Assembly (NCBI GenBank): GCA_937919305.1
Contig: CALFQW010000048.1
Coordinates: 1-6,626 of the forward strand
DNA length: 6,626 nucleotides
Direction: 5' to 3'
Source: an uncultured Candidatus Saccharibacteria bacterium
GTDB lineage: Bacteria; Patescibacteriota; Saccharimonadia; Saccharimonadales; Saccharimonadaceae
In this document: piece by piece, positions 1 to 5,003 of the stretch
Layout: every line of letters starts with the position of its first letter
Position numbering within the stretch: position 1 is the first letter of the stretch
Made by a program: the position numbers and the translations under genes
The notes under the pieces: model-generated
Databases searched by the model: none
Seen by the model: the letters and a program-made list of their open reading frames with translations, nothing else
What the model was told of the DNA's origin: nothing

Positions 1-1
1 G

Positions 2-130
2 AGCCCCGATTTTACCTCGTTAGCAAGTCCGCGTCGGCACTTCGTGCGTTTTGGCGGTGATGTCGGTGGTGGCCAGATAGAGAGCGGCGAAGCGAATGGA
101 ACGATAGAAGGTACAATGCGATGCGTATAA
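2..130 (+). CDS. C-terminal end of an upstream gene, possibly a GspH/FimU-like minor pilin (partial)
   Basis: An open frame enters from the left edge and ends at a TAA at 128-130, giving about 42 residues: it begins SPDFTSLASPRRH and ends EGTMRCV. The codons follow a purine-rich first-base pattern (GAG, GGC, GAA, GCG, AAT, GGA), as expected for real coding sequence. The frame overlaps the next pilin start by 10 bases, much like the 11-base overlap one gene further on. The fragment is too short to identify from sequence. In minor-pilin clusters ordered H-I-J-K the gene at this position would be the GspH/FimU-type pilin, but that identity rests on context only. A competing frame (1-60, ending TGA) is less coding-like. 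Confidence 0.5.
   Translation, partial: SPDFTSLASPRRHFVRFGGDVGGGQIESGEANGTIEGTMRCV
105..120 (+). promoter_or_regulatory. Shine-Dalgarno AGAAGG and overlapping TACAAT box before the first pilin
   Basis: AGAAGG at 106-111 is 9 bases from the ATG at 121 and supports that start. The ATG at 116 leads to a stop after five codons in the frame of the upstream gene and is not the start. TACAAT at 112-117 resembles a -10 box but lies only 3 bases from the ATG, so a transcript starting there would lack the start codon. It is more likely chance or coding sequence of the upstream gene. Confidence 0.5.
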
Positions 131-723
131 ACCGCGATGAAAGAGGGGATACTTTGATCGAAGTGTTGCTTGCTCTTGCGGTTATGGCTGTGCTGATAGT
201 AACTGTGTCAACGCTGATGGACAATGGCATCCGTTCATCTCAGTTAGCGCTCGAACGCACGCAGACGCAAGCGCTTGTAAATGGCCAAGCCGCTGCGCTC
301 AGAGCGTTACACGAGACGGTACGTGCGACGAGCAGGGCACCTGGCTTGCCGTCGACCACTAACTGGGAGCGCGTTAGTACGGTAGGTAACTTAGCAGTAA
401 ATGGATCCTTGCCAAGCACAGGCGCACTTATATCGGATACTTGTGATCCTGGAGTTTTTGGATCCAAGACCCCTTTTGCATTTCCGTTGACTACAGCTAC
501 GAATCAAGTTGCTGCAACCACACCGAATACATCTATTTCACAACGACCGAGTAGCATAAATAATCCGACACCTGCGCCAGGCAATGGTCTTTGGGTTGAG
601 TCATACAGATACGCAAATGGCTCTAGGCCGTACATAGATTTTTATATTAGAGCATGCTGGGATGGATCTGGGTCGAATGGTGATCAAGAGTTGAAGACTG
701 TAGTGAGGCTATATGATATATAA
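121..723 (+). CDS. Type IV prepilin-like protein, PilV/GspI-like minor pilin
   Basis: This 200-residue protein has a class III (type IV prepilin) signal. A short charged leader ends at Gly9, followed by DTLIEV and a hydrophobic helix at about residues 11-32. Glu14 falls at mature +5, the residue that pairs with the N-terminus of the neighbouring subunit. Prepilin peptidase would cut after Gly9 and methylate the new N-terminus, here an Asp instead of the usual Phe. The stretch after the helix (ALERTQTQALVNGQAAALRAL) resembles the amphipathic alpha1-C part of PilV/GspI proteins. The remaining 130 residues form a Ser/Thr/Asn-rich ectodomain with two cysteines (C108, C179) that could form a disulfide. 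The ATG at 121 is chosen because AGAAGG lies 9 bases upstream and the leader has the right length. The next pilin gene overlaps its end, so the two are probably translationally coupled. The PilV/GspI assignment comes from gene order and general character; the prepilin call is much firmer. Confidence 0.85.
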   Translation: MRINRDERGDTLIEVLLALAVMAVLIVTVSTLMDNGIRSSQLALERTQTQALVNGQAAALRALHETVRATSRAPGLPSTTNWERVSTVGNLAVNGSLPSTGALISDTCDPGVFGSKTPFAFPLTTATNQVAATTPNTSISQRPSSINNPTPAPGNGLWVESYRYANGSRPYIDFYIRACWDGSGSNGDQELKTVVRLYDI

Positions 724-1375
724 ATACCAACGTTCAGGAAAAACTGGCTTTACGGTAATTGAACTCATGCTCGCGATGGCTTTTCTTGCGGCAGTACTCA
801 TGCTTGCGACGCTTGTTTTTGTCCAGGCACTCAACACGTACAACAGAGCGCTGACACTCCGGCAGATCGACAGCGTAGGGCAAGCTATCACTGCGGATCT
901 CAATAGGGTAAATCAAGGCGCAGCATCGATAGTTACCGGCCTTAACTCACAGCCTGGACGGCACTTTATATGTATCGGACAGACTGCATATTTGTGGAAC
1001 GATCGAGACGTCAGCCTTGGCAGTGCGTATCGTCTGAATGGCGCGACAGCGAGGCTGATAAGGACTAACGTAGGCGTAAATGGTAGCACTTTCTGTTCTA
1101 GTTCACCGGGGAATATAAATGTCCCCGCGACTCAAGGAGTAGAGATGATTGGGGGACAGGTGAGGGTGCTCGACACTGAGATCACTGATCTCGCTCCGCC
1201 GGCAGGTGCAACAGCGAAGATGGTGCGCGTAGTATTAACGATCGGCAGCGATACCGGAGATGCTAGTGTTGATCCAGAAGACCCCGGTGGAGGACTTCCG
1301 TGGCGTTGCCCTCCAGGCAGCATCGGATCATTCTGTGCAGTCGGGACATATTCAACTACTATTTATATTCCATAG
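713..1375 (+). CDS. Type IV prepilin-like protein, PilW/GspJ-like minor pilin
   Basis: The 220-residue product begins with a 12-residue basic leader ending in Gly12, then FTVIELMLAMAFL, a textbook prepilin site. Cleavage after Gly12 puts Phe13 at +1 and Glu17 at +5. The hydrophobic helix covers about residues 14-38 and continues into an amphipathic segment (LTLRQIDSVGQAITADLNRV) typical of PilW/GspJ proteins. The ectodomain carries four cysteines (C87, C128, C199, C208). The last two enclose a small loop in a Pro/Gly-rich C-terminal tail (PWRCPPGSIGSFC), suggesting a disulfide-closed loop. The start at 713 lies inside the end of the preceding gene, with GAGG at 705-708 as ribosome-binding site, spaced 4 bases. 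Its stop at 1373-1375 overlaps the strong AGGAGGT that precedes the third pilin gene. It would sit in the inner membrane until incorporated into a pilus or pilus-tip complex. PilW versus GspJ cannot be decided here. Confidence 0.87.
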   Translation: MIYKYQRSGKTGFTVIELMLAMAFLAAVLMLATLVFVQALNTYNRALTLRQIDSVGQAITADLNRVNQGAASIVTGLNSQPGRHFICIGQTAYLWNDRDVSLGSAYRLNGATARLIRTNVGVNGSTFCSSSPGNINVPATQGVEMIGGQVRVLDTEITDLAPPAGATAKMVRVVLTIGSDTGDASVDPEDPGGGLPWRCPPGSIGSFCAVGTYSTTIYIP

Positions 1376-1392
1376 GAGGTATAATCAAGATT
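1374..1392 (+). promoter_or_regulatory. AGGAGGT ribosome-binding site with adjoining TATAAT box before the PilX/GspK-like gene
   Basis: AGGAGGT at 1374-1380 is a near-perfect Shine-Dalgarno sequence, but lies 12 bases from the ATG at 1393, longer than usual. A perfect TATAAT follows at 1380-1385, ending 7 bases before the ATG, so a transcript started from it would begin at or next to the start codon. No good -35 hexamer is seen at 17 bp spacing. The gene may be translated from the operon message through the SD, from a leaderless internal transcript, or both. Confidence 0.5.
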
Positions 1393-2472
1393 ATGTATAA
1401 GCGTGAGGGTTTACAGCGAGGGTTCGTCTCGATATTGACAGTGTTGTTATTTACTGTACTGACATCCGTCGTTGCCGTGAGCTTCATGAGAGTCGTATAT
1501 CAATCGCAGAGAGAGTCTATAAATGCCGACCTATCCAACGGAGCCTACGATGCTGCGCAAGCAGGAATAGCTGGTGCGAAACGAGCCATAGAAGTGTGCA
1601 AGGCAAATCCGTCTAACCCTGCATGTACAGGATTGTTAAACACTTCATGCCCTGGATTTATCTCAGCTTTTCAAACAGAACTAGCTCTTACTACGCCACC
1701 ATCGGGCAGTAACGGCGTACAAGTCGGCGACGAGTCAGCCAACCAAAGGTATACCTGCGTCACAATTAGCGATGAGATAAGCACATACATAGCAACGCTT
1801 GATGTTAGCTCTGCCGATAAGAGAACGACATTCCTGCCACTCAGAGCTAGCGCACCCTTTGACCGTGTTAAAGTTTCCTGGTTCAAGAGTACTCAGCCTT
1901 CCGGTACAGCTTTCCCTGCTAGTGCAACGGTCGCTACAGATAATCGTCCAGTTCCTAATTGGACTTGGCCGTCTGCTGCCGTCCGAATGAAGATTATCGA
2001 TACCCCAATAGGCAGTTTCAACGGCAGCCAGGTTGACTCGAGATCAAGCTTTATATTCCCGCAATCTTCTGGCGCCGCAACCCTTAGTAACTACACCTCT
2101 CTCTCTTCAAGAAATACTTCTGGATGCAGTGCCTCGCCAGATCCGGATGGCTTTCGCTGTAGTGTAACGGTGACGGGATTAAATCCAGGAGCACAGTCAT
2201 ATTACTTACAACTTTCTCCGTTATATGCAAACACCGACGTCAAGGTTGAGTTGTATAACGGTGCAAACAAAGTTCGCATGAAAGAAGCTGGCTACACGAT
2301 CGACTCAACGGGTGTGGTTGCGGACACCTATCGCCGAGTCCAGGCGACACTGGTTCCTGACAATGTTGTCTCACCAACAAGCGCTGTGCAGGCTGGAAGT
2401 GGCGGCATATGCAAAGACTTCTACGTCAGTGGCGGTACAACACCTATGGCGGATCTTTGCCCAACTCCATAG
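1393..2472 (+). CDS. PilX/GspK-like large minor pilin, probable tip component
   Basis: The product is 359 residues, starting MYKREGLQRG followed by FVSILTVLLFTVLTSVVAVSF. The basic leader ends at Gly10 and is followed by one hydrophobic helix (about residues 12-33) and an amphipathic segment ending in AYDAAQAGIAGAKRAI. This AAQAG..GAKR pattern is typical of PilX/GspK-type proteins. Mature position +5 is Leu15 rather than Glu, as expected for GspK, the large subunit that sits at the tip and needs no partner above it. The ectodomain of over 300 residues is Ser/Thr/Pro-rich, with a likely beta-rich region at about 140-320. It has eight cysteines (69, 78, 86, 122, 245, 256, 340, 356), an even number that suggests disulfides; the last pair brackets the C-terminal tail. 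The frame is open upstream to 1300, but the leader and the ribosome-binding site support the ATG at 1393. It ends with TAG and faces the convergent xer gene across a 46-base gap. The family call is from pattern and gene order; direct function is inferred. Confidence 0.8.
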   Translation: MYKREGLQRGFVSILTVLLFTVLTSVVAVSFMRVVYQSQRESINADLSNGAYDAAQAGIAGAKRAIEVCKANPSNPACTGLLNTSCPGFISAFQTELALTTPPSGSNGVQVGDESANQRYTCVTISDEISTYIATLDVSSADKRTTFLPLRASAPFDRVKVSWFKSTQPSGTAFPASATVATDNRPVPNWTWPSAAVRMKIIDTPIGSFNGSQVDSRSSFIFPQSSGAATLSNYTSLSSRNTSGCSASPDPDGFRCSVTVTGLNPGAQSYYLQLSPLYANTDVKVELYNGANKVRMKEAGYTIDSTGVVADTYRRVQATLVPDNVVSPTSAVQAGSGGICKDFYVSGGTTPMADLCPTP

Positions 2473-2518
2473 TGTTTCATCTGACACACTTCGATCTATT
2501 TAGTCATATACCACGAAG
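2473..2518. other. Convergent intergenic gap with only weak hairpins
   Basis: This 46-base gap separates the pilin operon from the convergent recombinase gene. AGTGT (2471-2475) can pair with ACACT (2486-2490), and CTTCG (2489-2493) with CGAAG (2514-2518). Both stems are only 5 bp and neither is followed by a U-run on either strand. I see no convincing intrinsic terminator here, so the two convergent units may read into each other or end by another mechanism. Confidence 0.4.
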
Positions 2519-3439
2519 CTAATCGTTGTTTTGGGATCTATGAAACTGCTTATGTACTTCGCGGAGATGTTGGTCGGTGATGTGGGTGTATATCTGAGTT
2601 GTCGCTATGTTGCTATGTCCGAGCATGCTCTGTACTGAGCGTATATCGGCTCCATTCATCAGTAGATCTGTTGCGAAACTATGACGCAATGTGTGCGGGG
2701 ACACATGTTTTGTGATACCTGCCATTTTGGCATAAGCAGAGACTAGTCTCTGTATTGTCCTCGGCGTTAGCCGTAAATCCGAACCATCTTTTTGTACAGG
2801 CAGACGGCTACCGTGGCTGATAAAGAGTGGAATAGCATCGTCGCTTCGCTCCTTTAGGTAAGTATCTAGCCACTCTGTCGCCTCAGGGCTTAAGAATACC
2901 GGGCGGTCTTTCTGGCCTTTACCTCTAACCATGAATTCGCCTCGCCTGAGATTAACATGATCGCGATTGAGGTTACATAGTTCACTAACGCGCAAACCAC
3001 TCGAGTATAGTAGTTCAACTATTGCTCGATCGCGTACACCGGTCACCGTATTTGTTTTTATAGATTCGATCAGGCGTTCAGTTTCTTCTTGAGAAAGGAA
3101 CGTAACTTGCTTTCGCTTTACTTTGGGGAGCTCAATCTTCTCAGGCGTAAGGGTTTTGATATCTCGTTTTGAGCAGTAGGCTAGAAAGCTTCGAAGCGCA
3201 ATGAGATGGTAGCTCTGCGACAAGGTGCTGAGGCTGTCACCTTGGTCATTGCTGTAGCGACTTAGCCACAAGCGCCATTTGCGAACAAACTCAGGCGTGA
3301 TTTGCTGGATTTTTATATCACCACCAAATTCGACTAACCTTTGTAGGTAGAGATGGTAATTCTCAGCGGTTTTTTGCGCACGACCTTTTTCAACCTCGAC
3401 GTACTCAATAAAATCGATGATAAGTTCTGAGATATACAT
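2519..3439 (-). CDS. xerC: Tyrosine recombinase, XerC/XerD family
   Basis: This 306-residue protein has the usual Xer length and layout. An N-terminal core-binding SAM-like domain (about 1-90: LIIDFIEYVEVEKGRAQKTAENY) is joined to a C-terminal catalytic domain (about 110-300). All six catalytic residues are visible: Arg150 (SGLRVSEL), Lys174 (RGKGQKDR), His249 and Arg252 (HTLRH), His275 (LGHS) and the nucleophile Tyr284 (TTQIYTH). Enzymes of this family cut and rejoin DNA through a 3'-phosphotyrosine link; XerC and XerD together resolve chromosome dimers at dif. The protein could equally be XerD, XerA or a single-recombinase XerH/XerS type. No neighbouring integron, phage or transposon genes suggest a mobile integrase. 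The start at 3439 fits the family N-terminus. No Shine-Dalgarno precedes it; a TATGAT box ends 6 bases upstream. The gene is convergent with the pilins and divergent from uppP, so it is probably a single-gene transcript. Confidence 0.92.
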   Translation of the reverse strand: MYISELIIDFIEYVEVEKGRAQKTAENYHLYLQRLVEFGGDIKIQQITPEFVRKWRLWLSRYSNDQGDSLSTLSQSYHLIALRSFLAYCSKRDIKTLTPEKIELPKVKRKQVTFLSQEETERLIESIKTNTVTGVRDRAIVELLYSSGLRVSELCNLNRDHVNLRRGEFMVRGKGQKDRPVFLSPEATEWLDTYLKERSDDAIPLFISHGSRLPVQKDGSDLRLTPRTIQRLVSAYAKMAGITKHVSPHTLRHSFATDLLMNGADIRSVQSMLGHSNIATTQIYTHITDQHLREVHKQFHRSQNND

Positions 3440-3504
3440 AGGGTTATCATAGCGCTTTTGTTAATATTTTGCGACATGAACTGGTAGGGTACAATAGGTA
3501 CAGC
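3440..3504. promoter_or_regulatory. Divergent xer / uppP promoter region
   Basis: This 65-base spacer serves both divergent genes. On the minus strand TATGAT (plus positions 3446-3451) ends 6 bases before the xer ATG. On the plus strand TACAAT (3490-3495) ends 9 bases before the uppP ATG, with a possible weak -35 TTGCGA at 3469-3474 (15 bp spacing). Both imply transcripts with almost no 5' leader. The uppP side also has AGG at 3496-3498, which could act as a weak ribosome-binding site only if transcription starts further upstream. GGTACA occurs twice, three bases apart (3489-3494 and 3497-3502). An AGCGCT palindrome lies at 3451-3456. No regulator can be named. Confidence 0.5.
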
Positions 3505-4296
3505 ATGAGTATTTTAGAGGCAATTATCCTGGGTATTATCCAAGGTCTCACGGAGTTTATACCAATATCAAGCTCGGGGCATCTTGTTGCAGCGCAAACA
3601 TTTATGAGTGGAGCGAGCAGCCACTTGTTCCTAGAGTGGATCAACGTCGGCACAGTGCTGGCTCTCATTGTTTATTTCAGGCGACGAATAATGAGGATCG
3701 TTCATGACGTTATCGCAGGCCGAAATTATCACTTAGCGCGAAATATTGTTATAGCGATGCTACCAGCTGGGCTTGTCGGATACGTGTTCGCAGACTTCAT
3801 TGAGGCAAATGCGTTTTTCAGCAGTGTCTGGACGGTCGTCGTAATGTTAGTGCTAGTAGGAGTGTTACTCATCATCAGCGATAAACTACCGAGCCTTAGC
3901 TCGACGGTGCTGGAGAAGTTGCCGTCTCGCCGAGCATTAACCATAGGGCTCATCCAGGTGTTGGCTCTAATACCAGGGACCTCTAGATCGGGCAGTACTA
4001 TCATAGCTGGAAGAATGATGGGAATGCGAGCTGCTGATGCTGCTGAGTTTAGCTTTCTGGTATCTATACCTATAATGCTCGGAGTTATCACGAAACTCCT
4101 ATCCAAATCAGATGATCGCTTGTATCTCATGCAAAACTTAGAGCCTTTGCTATGGGGGAATATCGCGGCCCTAATCAGCGGGTTACTTGCAGTTGGATTC
4201 TTGATGAAGTATTTACAGTCAAGATCACTTGCTATATTTGGCTGGTACAGGATTGCTCTTGCAGTGGTCATTGTCTTGGTGCTTCTGGTACAATAG
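3505..4296 (+). CDS. uppP: Undecaprenyl-diphosphate phosphatase UppP (BacA family)
   Basis: The 263-residue integral membrane enzyme removes a phosphate from undecaprenyl diphosphate, recycling the lipid carrier used for peptidoglycan and other surface polymers. BacA-type proteins also confer bacitracin tolerance. Both family signatures are present. The N-terminal QGLTEFIPISSSGHL has Glu17, Ser23 and His26, matching the metal and phosphate-binding region. The central PGTSRSG at residues 157-163 has Arg161 as the catalytic arginine. About seven or eight hydrophobic segments fill the rest, and the length matches the family. The frame is open from 3469, but MSILEAIILGIIQG from 3505 is the standard N-terminus, and the TACAAT box lies between those two points. 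The gene indicates that the host makes or recycles a lipid-linked cell-wall precursor. The stop TAG overlaps the TACAAT box that probably drives ndk, 33 bases before the ndk start. Confidence 0.95.
   Translation: MSILEAIILGIIQGLTEFIPISSSGHLVAAQTFMSGASSHLFLEWINVGTVLALIVYFRRRIMRIVHDVIAGRNYHLARNIVIAMLPAGLVGYVFADFIEANAFFSSVWTVVVMLVLVGVLLIISDKLPSLSSTVLEKLPSRRALTIGLIQVLALIPGTSRSGSTIIAGRMMGMRAADAAEFSFLVSIPIMLGVITKLLSKSDDRLYLMQNLEPLLWGNIAALISGLLAVGFLMKYLQSRSLAIFGWYRIALAVVIVLVLLVQ
4265..4294 (+). promoter_or_regulatory. Probable ndk promoter inside the 3' end of uppP
   Basis: TACAAT at 4289-4294 is preceded by TGG, giving an extended -10 element. TGGTCA at 4265-4270 is a 4-of-6 match to the -35 consensus at 18 bp spacing. 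Transcription would begin near 4301 and leave a leader of roughly 28 bases before the GTG at 4329, carrying the Shine-Dalgarno. This is the one protein-gene promoter candidate here that leaves room for a normal leader. Confidence 0.5.
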
Positions 4297-4315
4297 TGCG
4301 GAATGATTCCTAAAT

Positions 4316-4331
4316 GGAGAAAAATGTAGTG
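4316..4331 (+). promoter_or_regulatory. Ribosome-binding site that decides the ndk start
   Basis: GGAGA at 4316-4320 lies 8 bases before GTG at 4329-4331. The in-frame ATG at 4314 overlaps this motif and has no good ribosome-binding site of its own. Starting at the GTG gives the normal family N-terminus (V/M-EKTLVVLKPDAVQRG). Confidence 0.65.
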
Positions 4332-4844
4332 GAAAAAACACTAGTTGTATTGAAACCCGATGCCGTGCAGAGGGGAATAATGGGTGAAATAATAACTCGA
4401 TTTGAGCGTGCTGGCCTCAAAGTCGTCGCAGTAAAAATGGTAGCACCAGATGAAAAGCATTTTCATGACCATTATGAAGGTATCAGCAAGCTCATCAGTC
4501 GTTGGGGTGAGGAAATATACAGGATAACTCTCAGTCATATGTCAGAAGGCCCGGTCTTGGCGATCGTTCTCGAAGGTGTAGAGGCAGTTGCTCACGTTCG
4601 AAAGATGGTCGGTGCGACCGATCCGAAGGAGTCAGCACCCGGAACTATTAGAGGTGACTATACACACGTTACTCGGGCATATACTAACGAGAGAAGCGGC
4701 ACTTTACCAAATATATTGCACGCTTCTGGCGATGTGGACGAAGCATCCCAAGAAATCGCATTGTGGTTTGATGAGTCGGAGGTCTATAATTACAAAGCAC
4801 CCCATGAGTCAACTGTTCACGGACAAGTACCAAAAAAACAGTAA
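4329..4844 (+). CDS. ndk: Nucleoside diphosphate kinase, extended form
   Basis: The enzyme passes the gamma-phosphate of ATP to other (d)NDPs through a phosphohistidine and so balances the NTP pools. From GTG 4329 it is 171 residues, against about 140-150 for ordinary bacterial Ndk. The active-site residues can be followed in order: Lys9 (LKPD), Tyr49 (HYEG), Arg91 (HVRKMVGAT), Thr97, Arg108 (GTIRGDY), Asn128 and the phosphorylated His131 (PNILHAS). Three changes account for the unusual form. The segment between HYEG and SEGPV is lengthened (about 51-72). An extra stretch, YTHVTRAYTNERSGTL, lies between GDY and the catalytic loop. The usual HGSDS after the histidine reads HASGD. A polar tail of about 20 residues follows. 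Starting at ATG 4314 would add five residues. The gene sits 33 bases after uppP and before a tRNA. The protein is soluble and cytoplasmic. Confidence 0.93.
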   Translation: MEKTLVVLKPDAVQRGIMGEIITRFERAGLKVVAVKMVAPDEKHFHDHYEGISKLISRWGEEIYRITLSHMSEGPVLAIVLEGVEAVAHVRKMVGATDPKESAPGTIRGDYTHVTRAYTNERSGTLPNILHASGDVDEASQEIALWFDESEVYNYKAPHESTVHGQVPKKQ

Positions 4845-4876
4845 TCGCTTCATGAGACGAATATCGCAGGGATATG

Positions 4877-4882
4877 TATAAT
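4877..4882 (+). promoter_or_regulatory. Consensus -10 box of the tRNA-Arg gene
   Basis: A perfect TATAAT ends 9 bases before the first base of the tRNA, placing the expected transcription start at about 4889, just upstream of the mature 5' end. No clear -35 hexamer is seen at 17 bp spacing. The box lies in the 47-base gap after ndk, which has no terminator-like hairpin. Confidence 0.6.
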
Positions 4883-4891
4883 CATAGGCAT

Positions 4892-4966
4892 GCCTCGGTA
4901 GTTCAACGGATAGAATAACTCCGTCCTAAGGAGCAGATATTGGTTCGATTCCAGTCCGGGGTACCA
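4892..4966 (+). tRNA. tRNA-Arg, anticodon CCU, with encoded CCA
   Basis: The cloverleaf folds completely by eye. The acceptor stem is 4892-4898 with 4956-4962, including G-U and U-G wobbles at pairs 1 and 4. The D stem is 4901-4904 with 4913-4916. The anticodon stem is 4918-4922 with 4930-4934, the T arm is 4939-4955, the discriminator is A4963 and CCA is 4964-4966. The anticodon CCT at 4925-4927 reads AGG. The D loop (AACGGATA) carries an A at position 20, the known arginine identity base. Oddities are an A-C mismatch at the top of the anticodon stem (4918/4934), G instead of a pyrimidine at position 32 (4923), and a four-base variable loop. Invariant U8, A14, G18G19, U33 and the T loop TTCGATT are intact, so it should be functional. 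Confidence 0.93.
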
Positions 4967-5003
4967 TTACCGCATTCGTCGCATTTTCAGGTATTATATA
5001 TAC
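4967..5003 (+). promoter_or_regulatory. AT-rich spacer with -10-like TATTATATATAC immediately before the PH-domain gene
   Basis: The run at 4992-5003 contains overlapping TATTAT and TATATA boxes and touches the ATG at 5004. The only Shine-Dalgarno-like sequence, CAGG at 4988-4991, is 12 bases from the ATG. A leaderless transcript, or read-through from the tRNA promoter, would both fit. No terminator follows the tRNA. Confidence 0.3.

Noticed and set aside
1..60. Frame 1 reading EPRFYLVSKSASALRAFWR then TGA, as the end of the upstream gene
   Set aside because: It is possible, but frame 2 (2-130) runs longer, has a better coding pattern and overlaps the next gene as the other pilins do. Frame 1 would also be the only TGA stop here.
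12..230. Minus-strand ORF of 72 residues at the left edge
   Set aside because: It is antisense to the prepilin leader and helix, low in complexity with no domain or ribosome-binding site. It is best explained as a shadow of the coding strand.
2471..2518. Bidirectional terminator between the convergent pilin and xer genes
   Set aside because: The stems are only 5 bp and no U-run follows on either strand.
3441..3465. dif-like site or operator in the xer/uppP spacer (TTATCA...TGTTAA around AGCGCT)
   Set aside because: The outer arms and the central palindrome are not centred on the same point and only partly match, so symmetry is weak. Nothing resembles a full 28-bp dif.
3729..4271. Long minus-strand ORF (180 residues) inside uppP
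   Set aside because: It lies wholly antisense to a gene with clear family motifs, and it shows no recognisable domain. Such antisense frames arise from the codon pattern of the real gene.
4588..4881. Plus-strand 97-residue ORF overlapping ndk
   Set aside because: It is out of frame with the well-supported ndk, has no upstream ribosome-binding site and its composition is not protein-like.
4886..5003. Attachment site of an integrated element at the tRNA-Arg gene
   Set aside because: No repeat of the tRNA 3' end is found in the window. The Xer gene is 1.4 kb away across two housekeeping genes, so nothing supports an integration.
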